In this document: piece by piece, positions 16,617-24,740 of the stretch
How the letters are laid out: every line of letters starts with the position of its first letter
Numbering within the stretch: the first letter of the stretch is position 1
From: CAIVAT01 sp049317265
Lineage (GTDB): Bacteria > Bacteroidota > Bacteroidia > Bacteroidales > FEN-979
Length of the DNA stretch: 64,000 nt
Assembly (NCBI GenBank): GCA_049317265.1
Contig: JBMOIP010000003.1
Span: 62,001 to 126,000, forward strand
Reading direction: 5' to 3'
Translations under genes and position numbers: made by a program
Notes under the pieces: model-generated
Seen by the model: only the letters and a program-made list of their open reading frames with translations
What the model was told of the DNA's origin: nothing
Databases searched by the model: none

Positions 16617-19600
16617 TTACTTAAACGCCTTCTCCAACATCCCATCTCCACCCATCTTCAGCCGGTCAAAGTATGCCGGGGCGGGTTTTCCCAGGAGTTT
16701 ATCCACATAGAGTTTCGCGAGGTACTGGCCAAGCATGAATCCCTGTCCCCGGAGCCCCAGGAAGAGCCCGAGTTCGGGATCGATGATCATCCTCGGCTCA
16801 ACGTAATAACCTGCCCACACAGCCTGGAAGCCCACTGAGGAGAGTTGTGGGATCCAGTTGGTGAATATCTCTGATGAGATTTCAACAAAGTCCTGGGAGT
16901 TGATCTTAATATTCTTATCGGACTCCATCGGCTCAATGGCCGGTGAGGCGCAACCGATGATCTGCCCGGTTTCGGCAAGCTGCTGCCCGTAAACCGCCGA
17001 GAATCCCTTATATCGCCTGCGGTCGATCAGCATGGGCAAGGGTGCGCCATTCAACCCAAGCATGGGTAACCGACGGGTGATGAATGCCTGGTGTTTAACA
17101 GGATATAGCCCGGTTTCAATGTTCAGCTGACTGGCAAATTTCTCTCCTCCAGGTCCAAGTGCATTGATAAATACTTCCGTTTCATATTCAACATAACGGC
17201 GCTGATGATCCTGAACCAGGATGGTATACAGTCCGTTGACTTTGTTCACATCGATCAGCTTGCAATCCTCTTCAACCTTGCCTCCCCTGTCGATCCCCAT
17301 GCGGCGGATCAGGTCGATCACACGACCAGGAGTGGCCTGCCAGCAATCGCGGGTGATAAGCGCCGACCGGTAAGTCCCCATGTTCGGGTTGATATGCGGG
17401 GATATGGTTGTGGCGAAATCCCCTGGTTCAACCATGTAAGCATTCGACCACGACATCGACTCAACCAGCGCGTTGTACATGGTTTCATCGTGGGCAAAGG
17501 TAACATAGAGGATGGGGCGGTAGTCGATGTTGTGTACCCGTTGCAGTTCTTTGAAAATCTCATGGTTATGTACGGCAATATCCGACAGCTCTGGCAGGGA
17601 GAAGTTTGGACGGCCCCCGGCGATATTTCTCCAGGAGGCGCCACGGCCATGGTTGAGTAAAACAGGCTCCATGCCTGCTTCAGCAAGGTACCGGAAAAGA
17701 GCGCTTCCGCCAATACCGCCGCCGGCTACCAGCGATTTCACCTTTATTTTTGCGGGTTTACCGCCCACGGGTCCTGTGATAACCTTTTCGTGCACCGACC
17801 TGGGATAGAGTTCCCCCATGGAAACCTGGTTTGAAAGAGGTCCGCGGGGAGTTGGTTCGCCCACTATGGAAATGCCCGATCCCTGCAGGGTCGACTTCAG
17901 CCGCTTGATGCAACGTTTTCCACGACACGCTCCCATTCCAAGGCGGGTGGTATGCTTGACCTCATCGACGGATATGAATTTCCGGTCGCCGATGGTTTCA
18001 ATTACTTCGTCGAGCGTAACATCATCACAATGACAAACGTAGGTAGTCTCTTTAGGTTCAAGGGCATAAGGTTTGAATTCAACCGGGGCCGGATAGTCCT
18101 GTATGGCAATGAAACCACGGACATTGCTGAGCTCCTCCCCATGAACAGTAATGGATAATACCCTGGCGATATTGGTTTTATTGGATTTTCGCAGGATTTT
18201 ATCGACAACTCCTTTTCCCAGTTTCACACCCTGGTTATCGACCAGGTAACACTCCGATTTTTCGGCAACCTCATACTCGATGGGCAGGAAGAGCCAGTCT
18301 TTTTTGATATTGTATCCGAAAATCGCCAGTCCGGGACACTGGTAAACACAATCCATGCACCCTATACACTTTTGAAAATCGATCTGGGGAACCGTGCTGG
18401 TGGAGGATTTGGTGATGGCGCCATGCGGACAGGCAAAAGCGCATGGGTTGCAGGCAAAGCCATACAGGCAGTCGATCAGCACGAACCCTTTCTCATTCAT
18501 CCGCTCCGGGGTTGGTTTATAGGGTTCCTGAATGACCCTTACCGGATGCTGCTGAGAATCGATATATTCCTTCGAAAGCGAGAGATAATCATCATAATCG
18601 TAACGTTCACCCATCTCCTGCAGAACATCAAATGCGGCTTGTCTGCCGCGAAGTACGGCGCTTGTTCCTTCTCCGATCCGGATGGCGTCGCCTGCGCCGA
18701 AGCAGTGGCGGCCAAACACTTCTGTTCCTTTGATAAGCAACTGGTCGTCCTGAACAAGGCCGGTGCAGATGTTGATGGCATCTATGCCATCGATGATCTT
18801 CTCTGTTCCGGGGATTGGTTTAAAGTTCAGGCATTCTGCCACAACAGCACCGACAATCCCGTCATGATGTTCATTGGGAATGGCTTTCAGGAGGATGTGG
18901 GAGGTAAGGATGGGGATACCCAGTCTTCTCACCCTGTTTGCCTGCACCGGGAATCCTCCTTCGCCGGGCATGGCTTCAAGGATGGCTTTTACGTTGGCGC
19001 CGGCCTGCATCAGCTGGTAGGAAGTGAGGTAGCCGATGTTGCCGGCTCCTACTGTCAGGATGTTCTTTCCCAGGAGGGTAAGCTCCTGGTTCATCATCTT
19101 CTGCACCACCGCTGCCGTAAAAACACCAGGAAGGTCATCATTCTCAAAGGTTGGCATAAATGGTACCGCTCCGGTTGCCACGATCATATAGGCAGCATCG
19201 ATAAAGTAAACCTCCTCGGTTTTGATGTTCTTTACCGCGATCCGGCCTCCTTCAAGGATATCCCAAACTGTTGAGTTAAGGAAAATGCCGTCGTGGTTAT
19301 CGCCGGCAAGTGTTTTTGCGATATCAAATCCACGCATTCCGCCAAATTTCTGCTCCTTCTCGAAGAAGAAAAACTGGTGGGTCTGCATGAGAAACTGACC
19401 CCCGATCTTCTCATTGTTGTCGATCACGATGTTGTCCACATGATGCTTGACCAGCTCTTCGCGTGCAGCAAGGCCTGCCGGACCTGCCCCAATGATGGCC
19501 ACGGTGGTTTTGTAAACATTGACCGGCACATCCTTTTTAACAGGAACAACGTTGGGTGAATGATCATGTGGAATCTCCCGCACCTCCTTGACACCCTCAA

Positions 19601-19850
19601 TTCCGGTGATACAGATGCGCCTGATCTGCCCGTCGACCAGCATTTCACAGGCGCCGCATTTCCCGATGCCGCATTCGAGACTTCGCTCGCGGTTGCTGAG
19701 ACTGTGGCTGTGCACGGGGTGGCCGGCCTGGTGAAGCGCCGCCGCGATAGTGAATCCAACATCTCCCGTAACAGGTTGTCCTTCAAATAAAAATGACGAT
19801 TGTTGTGCAGGTTGTATATCCAGGATTGGATGTTTCGTGATCTTGTACAT
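16617..19850 (-). CDS. Five-module redox flavoprotein (HcnABC/opine-dehydrogenase-like fusion)
   Basis: A 1077-residue polypeptide that joins parts usually encoded as three subunits. In order: a [2Fe-2S] domain (Cys 60, 65, 68, 80); an FAD/NAD oxidoreductase (GAGPAG 121-126 and a second Rossmann GAGNIG near 268); two 4Fe-4S sites (Cys 467, 470, 474 and 495, 498, 501, 505); a BFD-like [2Fe-2S] domain (CHC at 606-608, CRGKRC 642-647); and a DAO-type FAD domain from about 703 (VAGGGIGGSALFRYL). This matches fused HcnA/HcnB/HcnC, a family covering HCN synthase, opine and D-hydroxyproline dehydrogenases. The start at MYKITKHPIL is backed by a TATTTTTG box at 19873-19880. The substrate is unknown. 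Confidence 0.82.
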   Translation of the reverse strand: MYKITKHPILDIQPAQQSSFLFEGQPVTGDVGFTIAAALHQAGHPVHSHSLSNRERSLECGIGKCGACEMLVDGQIRRICITGIEGVKEVREIPHDHSPNVVPVKKDVPVNVYKTTVAIIGAGPAGLAAREELVKHHVDNIVIDNNEKIGGQFLMQTHQFFFFEKEQKFGGMRGFDIAKTLAGDNHDGIFLNSTVWDILEGGRIAVKNIKTEEVYFIDAAYMIVATGAVPFMPTFENDDLPGVFTAAVVQKMMNQELTLLGKNILTVGAGNIGYLTSYQLMQAGANVKAILEAMPGEGGFPVQANRVRRLGIPILTSHILLKAIPNEHHDGIVGAVVAECLNFKPIPGTEKIIDGIDAINICTGLVQDDQLLIKGTEVFGRHCFGAGDAIRIGEGTSAVLRGRQAAFDVLQEMGERYDYDDYLSLSKEYIDSQQHPVRVIQEPYKPTPERMNEKGFVLIDCLYGFACNPCAFACPHGAITKSSTSTVPQIDFQKCIGCMDCVYQCPGLAIFGYNIKKDWLFLPIEYEVAEKSECYLVDNQGVKLGKGVVDKILRKSNKTNIARVLSITVHGEELSNVRGFIAIQDYPAPVEFKPYALEPKETTYVCHCDDVTLDEVIETIGDRKFISVDEVKHTTRLGMGACRGKRCIKRLKSTLQGSGISIVGEPTPRGPLSNQVSMGELYPRSVHEKVITGPVGGKPAKIKVKSLVAGGGIGGSALFRYLAEAGMEPVLLNHGRGASWRNIAGGRPNFSLPELSDIAVHNHEIFKELQRVHNIDYRPILYVTFAHDETMYNALVESMSWSNAYMVEPGDFATTISPHINPNMGTYRSALITRDCWQATPGRVIDLIRRMGIDRGGKVEEDCKLIDVNKVNGLYTILVQDHQRRYVEYETEVFINALGPGGEKFASQLNIETGLYPVKHQAFITRRLPMLGLNGAPLPMLIDRRRYKGFSAVYGQQLAETGQIIGCASPAIEPMESDKNIKINSQDFVEISSEIFTNWIPQLSSVGFQAVWAGYYVEPRMIIDPELGLFLGLRGQGFMLGQYLAKLYVDKLLGKPAPAYFDRLKMGGDGMLEKAFK

Positions 19851-19928
19851 GGCAGGATGGGTTTTGACGCAACAAAAATAGTGATTTTCCCGATTCAAAA
19901 TTAGTCTGATTGTTAACCATTTCACAAA

Positions 19929-20870
19929 TCACAGACTTACAAAAAAACCAAGCGTGACCAGGTTCTCCATCTGCAGCCTGGCGCTCACCTCTTTTTCATA
20001 ACTGATGCGGGTTTGAACACTGGTTTTTATATATTTACCGATCCTGATACCGATAAGGTTTTTCACCAGGATATCGACAGGCTTCCCGTAGTTTTTAAAA
20101 ATTTTCAGGTCACAGTTCCAGTGAATTCTGTTGAAGATGTTTCGATCCACCAGCAGTTGAAATGTTAGGCCATATTCCAGCACATGGCCTTTCTCTCTTG
20201 GCACGCCATAGAACTCTGAGGTTTGCTGGCTTTGATAAACCATCTTGTTGTATACCCACGTTAGCTTCGCTGCAGTGATCCCCAAGCTGAACCCGCCAAT
20301 CCCCTTCAGTTTGCATCCCGGGCCGGCTGAGAATGTCCATACCAGAGGTGTCAGGAATGATGCAATGAGCATCCTCCTGGCGCCACCCGAAGCGCTGGCC
20401 GCAAATCTGTAGGAATTGAAAAAACCGGTTGAAATATTCGAAAAGAGAGCAAACGAAACACCTTTGACAATCGGCAGGTCAAGTCGTGTTTCCAGTATGT
20501 TTTCATCCGGGTAAAAGCTGGCTGAGGAGTCGGGAAAATACTGAAAACCAAGTTCGTGAACAAATGAGTTGTCAATCCTGACCCTTTTTGAATTAACCTA
20601 GGAAACCCTGTAATGAAACCGATGAAGCAGCGATACAAGATTCGCATCACTTTGCCTTTTATTGAGGTAAAACAGGGAGGTGCTGGAAAGCGAATAGTCC
20701 ATTTTCCCCGATATTCTGCAGCGAACCAAGGAACTGACCGAATCAGGGGAAACCGGGAAGGAGGCAAGGACAACGGTATCTTTCCAAAAAACCTGTTGCC
20801 CGCAGAGGTTTACCGGTAACAATCCGGCGGACGCCAAAACCAAAAGCCACCATGTTCCTGATCGTTGCAC
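19929..20870 (-). pseudogene. DUF3078-like exported protein gene interrupted by one amber codon
   Basis: The reading frame starts at 20870 with a signal peptide (MQRSGTWWLLVLASAGLLPV, cleavage near CGQQ). It runs to a TAG at 20598-20600 and then continues in the same frame without another stop to 19929. The joined product would be about 312 residues. The second part (RIDNSFVHELGFQYFP, TRLDLPIVKGVSFALF, LFSNISTGFFNSYRFAASAS, then FLTPLVWTFSAGPGCKLKG) has the alternating pattern of an outer-membrane beta-barrel and resembles DUF3078 proteins. Both halves are intact apart from the stop. It could be a recent nonsense mutation or a one-base sequence error. Confidence 0.72.
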
Positions 20871-20930
20871 CGGTTTGCTCTTTCAAAATTTCCATTTCCC
20901 GCAGATGCTCAGTTTGGCGGCTAACCGGGG

Positions 20931-21542
20931 TTACCTGATCCCCATTTTTTGATCTTTGGTCAGCATCCAGCTCTCCTGCATATCAATGTTCAGGAAGATA
21001 AGCCGTATGCGTGATTTGTTGTTCAACGCAGCAGCCCGGGCAAGATCAAAGAGCCGTGCATTGTAGGTTCCCAGGAATTTTGCCCACGTGATGACCACCG
21101 TAAAATCCGGCTCAGCCTCGAAGGCCACGGCAGACTGGTCTCCATGCAGCGGATGGATCAGTGTGAGAAGTTCATTCAGATGGCCGGCCTCATCCCTGAT
21201 CACAGCAGAATCGCGGTTTAGGGCCCTGATCACCTCATAGCCCGACCACTGGCATTGTGAGGTGTCGTGTTTTATCAGCGCCCCGTTGGCATCAAATATC
21301 ATGTGGCTCAACAGGTTCTTTTTAAAAAGAGGGTTTCTAAGGCTCGTACAGTAGGCGCCGGAGTCGTTAAAGATATACTGGCAGCTGTCGGGGAAATGAT
21401 GTTTTTCAAGGAAGGAGATCAGTTTTGCGGGGGTCTCCTCGGCTGGATTCTTGATACCATAACGCCATTTAACAATGTTTACGCATCCTGTACAACCACA
21501 AAAAAGGAGGAAAACGATGATGGTTTTAAAGTTCATAAGCAT
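20931..21542 (-). CDS. Putative lipoprotein, unknown function (possibly thioredoxin-like)
   Basis: A 203-residue protein with a short signal segment MLMNFKTIIVFLLFCGCTGC, where a Cys could be lipidated. The start may be the first ATG or the next one two codons later. The C-terminal half (FTVVITWAKFLGTYNARLF, then RIRLIFLNIDMQESW) has a strand-helix-strand pattern that could be a thioredoxin-like core without CxxC. I do not recognise the family. It lies downstream of another small exported protein gene and upstream of the broken DUF3078-like gene, all on the minus strand. Confidence 0.6.
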   Translation of the reverse strand: MLMNFKTIIVFLLFCGCTGCVNIVKWRYGIKNPAEETPAKLISFLEKHHFPDSCQYIFNDSGAYCTSLRNPLFKKNLLSHMIFDANGALIKHDTSQCQWSGYEVIRALNRDSAVIRDEAGHLNELLTLIHPLHGDQSAVAFEAEPDFTVVITWAKFLGTYNARLFDLARAAALNNKSRIRLIFLNIDMQESWMLTKDQKMGIR

Positions 21543-21669
21543 GGGTTTTTAAAAATTGGAGGTAGGTTAATGAAGACACCGCCGGGGCACAAAGGCGCAA
21601 ATGATCGTCAGCATCCGACAATTTACGCCCCGTGACCTCAGCAGTGAAACACAGGCCGGAAACCAGGGT

Positions 21670-22125
21670 TTAACGGAACATGATGGTCAGCCTGTCGCCG
21701 TTTACAGCATAAGGATACCTTCCTGCGGGTATGGAATAACTGACATCCAATCCCAGTCCGGACAATACCTTTGGATCAAAAGTAACCGGACCCTCCAGGG
21801 TAAAGCTACCCCCGTTAAATACATTTCTGTAGGTCTCATTGTTCATCCCTTTTCCCCGGGATACCGTAAACTGGATGACCTTATCCCTCAGCACCACCAT
21901 CTCCCCGGAAATTTCACCGGGGCCGGGCTCCATTCCATCGACCCAGATATGGCAACATCCGCCTTTCTCCCTGGGAATACATGATTTTGACGGTCCATCC
22001 CAATAAGATTTTGCCGATACCACAACGTGTAAGGCGAGCATTCCGGAAGGCGGTTTTACGGCCATGAGATTGAGGGATACCATTATGCTCATCAGGATAA
22101 TGACGGCACGAAAACAGGTTTTCAT
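21670..22125 (-). CDS. Small exported protein of unknown function
   Basis: A 151-residue protein from MKTCFRAVIILMSIMVSLNL, a clear signal peptide ending near LMA. The mature part has SYWDGPSKSCIPREKGGCCH (three Cys), then alternating hydrophobic strands (VVLRDKVIQFTV, GSFTLEGPVTFDP, YSIPAGRYPYAV) that suggest a beta-sandwich. A longer in-frame start 40 codons upstream is rejected because it would bury the signal peptide. I do not recognise the family. Confidence 0.6.
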   Translation of the reverse strand: MKTCFRAVIILMSIMVSLNLMAVKPPSGMLALHVVVSAKSYWDGPSKSCIPREKGGCCHIWVDGMEPGPGEISGEMVVLRDKVIQFTVSRGKGMNNETYRNVFNGGSFTLEGPVTFDPKVLSGLGLDVSYSIPAGRYPYAVNGDRLTIMFR

Positions 22126-22471
22126 AATTTCTGATTTTAAATGTTTTCCGGGAGGATTTTCCGGCTTCCGGATCCGGTTTGTTGTAATGTTGCGGAAGTA
22201 CAACCCACTACCTGAAAAAGTCAGGCCACAGGCCTGCTTTTTCATCCTCAGATTAGTCCATCTTCTTCTCCTCGCTTCCTTTTTTTCCTGGCGGAAAGGT
22301 TTGAAAACGCCTTCAGCCCGGAGGATTGATTTTCCTGCTTAATCGGAGAAGAGGGTAAAAGGTAATATGCCAAACCCTGTTTTTTTGATAAAAAGTGTTG
22401 AAAAAAATTCTAATCAGATATAAATCATTATTTTACGTTTTTCACTTGGAAATTATCCGGAAAATTTTTAG

Positions 22472-22479
22472 TATCTTTG
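22472..22479 (+). promoter_or_regulatory. TAnnTTTG promoter box before GT5-DUF4270-glmS
   Basis: TATCTTTG lies 39 bases before the ATG at 22519, with TTG at 22446-22448 as a possible -33 element. The genes at 22519, 23371 and 24741 are separated by 24 and 11 bases, so this is probably the promoter for all three. The rest of 22126-22518 holds no supported feature. Confidence 0.55.
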
Positions 22480-22518
22480 CAGGGAATTTCAAATAGGGAA
22501 ATAATCGAGAGGAAAAAC

Positions 22519-23346
22519 ATGGAAAAAGCGAAAGTTTTGTTTGTTGCGCAGGAGATCACACCATATCTGAAAGAGAGTCCCATGGGAACCATCGGGAGGT
22601 ACCTTCCGCAAGGCATCCAGGAGAAAGGCCGGGAAATCCGCACCTTCATGCCCCGTTATGGCAGCATCAACGAACGCCGGAACCAGCTTCACGAGGTAAT
22701 CCGCTTATCGGGCATGAACCTGATCATTGACGATACCGACCACCCCCTCATCATCAAGGTAGCCTCGATCCAGCAGGCGCGCATGCAAATCTATTTCATT
22801 GACAACGAGGACTATTTTCAGCGAAAATACACGCTGCATGATAAAAACAACAAGTTTTTCTCAGACAATGACGAGCGTGCCATCTTTTTCTCCCGCGGGG
22901 TGCTTGAAACCGTGAAAAAACTGGGCTGGGGCCCCGATGTGGTTCATTGCCACGGATGGATGACCAGCCTGATCCCCATCTACATCAAGAAGGCTTATTG
23001 TGACAATCCCCTTTTCAGCGACACAAAAGTGATCTTTTCAATTTATGATGATGATTTTGAAGAGCTGATGCACAAGGATTTTGCGGCAAAAATCAAACTT
23101 GAAGGGATCGCTTCCAAGGACCTCAAACACTATAAGACGCCAAACTACGTTAATGTGATCAAGGCGGCTATCGATTTTTCCGACGGTGTGATCATCGGGT
23201 CACCAAAAATCAATCCCGAACTGATGAGCTATATCAAAGAAATTGACAAACCCCACCTTGAATATCAATCCATGGACCGTTATGTGGACGCCTACAACGA
23301 TTTCTATGAAGAGATCATTGTGAACGACCCTGTAACCGTAGACTAA
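22519..23346 (+). CDS. Glycogen/starch synthase N-terminal-domain protein (GT5, truncated form)
   Basis: A 275-residue protein beginning MEKAKVLFVAQEITPYLKES. It contains only the N-terminal half of a GT5 glycogen synthase: KVLFVAQEITPY, then FFSRGVLETVKKLGWGPDVVHCHGWMTS split over two strands, and IGSPKINPEL. The C-terminal nucleotide-sugar-binding half and the usual K-x-G-G-L loop are absent. Bacteroidota carry this short form next to a DUF4270 lipoprotein and glmS as here, so truncation is a family trait rather than decay. Catalytic activity is doubtful. Confidence 0.85.
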   Translation: MEKAKVLFVAQEITPYLKESPMGTIGRYLPQGIQEKGREIRTFMPRYGSINERRNQLHEVIRLSGMNLIIDDTDHPLIIKVASIQQARMQIYFIDNEDYFQRKYTLHDKNNKFFSDNDERAIFFSRGVLETVKKLGWGPDVVHCHGWMTSLIPIYIKKAYCDNPLFSDTKVIFSIYDDDFEELMHKDFAAKIKLEGIASKDLKHYKTPNYVNVIKAAIDFSDGVIIGSPKINPELMSYIKEIDKPHLEYQSMDRYVDAYNDFYEEIIVNDPVTVD

Positions 23347-23370
23347 CGCCAACTACTTAACCCGACCCGA

Positions 23371-24729
23371 TTGAACTCATCTCCGTCAAAAATTCCGGCC
23401 TCCCTGCTGATCGGTTTACTGCTCATCATGGCCATGTTTTCGTGTTCAAAAGATCCGTATGAAATCGGATTTGACCTGCTGCCGCCCAGTGATACGCTGA
23501 ATGTAAGAACCACCGATACCTGCACGGTGGAGGCGTTTTCGGTCAGGCAGGATTCGGTGCGAACTGATAAAACCTCCTCGCTGCTTATGGGTTCGATGGT
23601 TGATCCTGTTTTCGGAAAAACGACAGCCGGGTTCTTCTCCCAGTTGAGACTCTCTTCAGAAGGAGTTGACTTCGGCACCACCCCGGTGCTTGACTCACTG
23701 GTGCTGATGCTCTTCTATAACGGTTATTACGGCGATACATCCACCAGGCAAAATGTAAAAGTTTACGAAATCAGCGATGAGTTCAGTTATGACAGTCTGC
23801 GCTTTTCAAACCAGAAGCTGGCAACATATCCGACCATTTTGGCCGACCAGGATTTCGTTCCCCATGTTACTGACAGCGTCTCTGTGTATGGTGAAAAAAA
23901 CCCGGCACACCTTCGCATCAACCTCGGGAAACTGACGAACTACCTTGGCCGGAAAATTCTTGAAGCCCCAACTGATGCGCTTGCATCCAACACCGCCTTC
24001 ATCAAGTTTATCAGGGGTATATATGTAAAGGCAAGCCCTGTTAACAGTAAGGGGGCGCTTCTGAATTTCTCCATCAGCAGCGGAGTTTCAAAAATGGTCG
24101 TCTATTTTCACAATGGAATTGACCCCAAAGACGACTCCCTCCATTACGACCTGTTGCTCAATGAAAATTGTGCCCGCTTTGTGAATTTTGACCACAACGG
24201 TTACCTGGATGCAAGTTACGACCTGAAACAACAGATCCTCAACCATGACTCGGCAGAAGGCGCAAACAAATTATTTCTCCAGGGGATGGGCGGAGTCAAG
24301 ATCAAATTGAAATTCCCATACATGAAAGAGTTTGCCAAAGGCAAGGTGGTTGCCATCAACGATGCGGTGCTTGAGCTAAAGAACCTCGAGACTGACACCA
24401 CCTATGCTCCGCCGCTTTCCATCACGATGATCCGGCAGGACAGTGTTGGCCGGATTGGTTATCTCGTGGACGACAACGAAGGAACTGCCTACTTCGGAGG
24501 CACTTACAACAAGAAAACACGGTCATATTTCTTCCGCCTGACCCAGCATATGCAAAATATTTTACAAAATTCTTACTCCAATCATTTTGATCTCTACCTG
24601 ATGGTAAACACACCGGTTACAAGTTCCCTCACGCCAAACCGGATCACACTTTATGGAACCAAACCCCAGGTTCCTGCTGATAAAAGCAGTGCTTTTCAAT
24701 TGAAAATGACCTATACAGTGTTGAATTAA
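23371..24729 (+). CDS. DUF4270 lipoprotein
   Basis: A 452-residue lipoprotein. A TTG start gives MNSSPSKIPASLLIGLLLIM followed by AMFSCSKDP, a signal peptide with a lipobox Cys; no in-frame ATG precedes the hydrophobic core. The mature start DPYEIGFDLLP is the DUF4270 signature. The family is limited to Bacteroidota, is predicted to sit at the outer membrane, and has no proven function. Its constant position between the GT5-like gene and glmS suggests a cell-envelope or amino-sugar link, which is inference. Confidence 0.87.
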   Translation: MNSSPSKIPASLLIGLLLIMAMFSCSKDPYEIGFDLLPPSDTLNVRTTDTCTVEAFSVRQDSVRTDKTSSLLMGSMVDPVFGKTTAGFFSQLRLSSEGVDFGTTPVLDSLVLMLFYNGYYGDTSTRQNVKVYEISDEFSYDSLRFSNQKLATYPTILADQDFVPHVTDSVSVYGEKNPAHLRINLGKLTNYLGRKILEAPTDALASNTAFIKFIRGIYVKASPVNSKGALLNFSISSGVSKMVVYFHNGIDPKDDSLHYDLLLNENCARFVNFDHNGYLDASYDLKQQILNHDSAEGANKLFLQGMGGVKIKLKFPYMKEFAKGKVVAINDAVLELKNLETDTTYAPPLSITMIRQDSVGRIGYLVDDNEGTAYFGGTYNKKTRSYFFRLTQHMQNILQNSYSNHFDLYLMVNTPVTSSLTPNRITLYGTKPQVPADKSSAFQLKMTYTVLN

Positions 24730-24740
24730 CAAACAAAGAG

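Noticed and set aside
18372..19274. Plus-strand open frame of 300 codons
   Set aside because: It lies wholly antisense to the five-module flavoprotein, whose motifs are intact, and its translation has no recognisable domain.
20598..20600. TAG read as pyrrolysine or recoded codon
   Set aside because: No PylT/PylS genes are visible, TAG ends normal genes here, and only one in-frame TAG exists. Mutation or sequence error is simpler.
24730..24740. glmS ribozyme or riboswitch upstream of glmS
   Set aside because: Only 11 bases separate DUF4270 and glmS; there is no room for the ribozyme and no such fold is known in this phylum's glmS genes.
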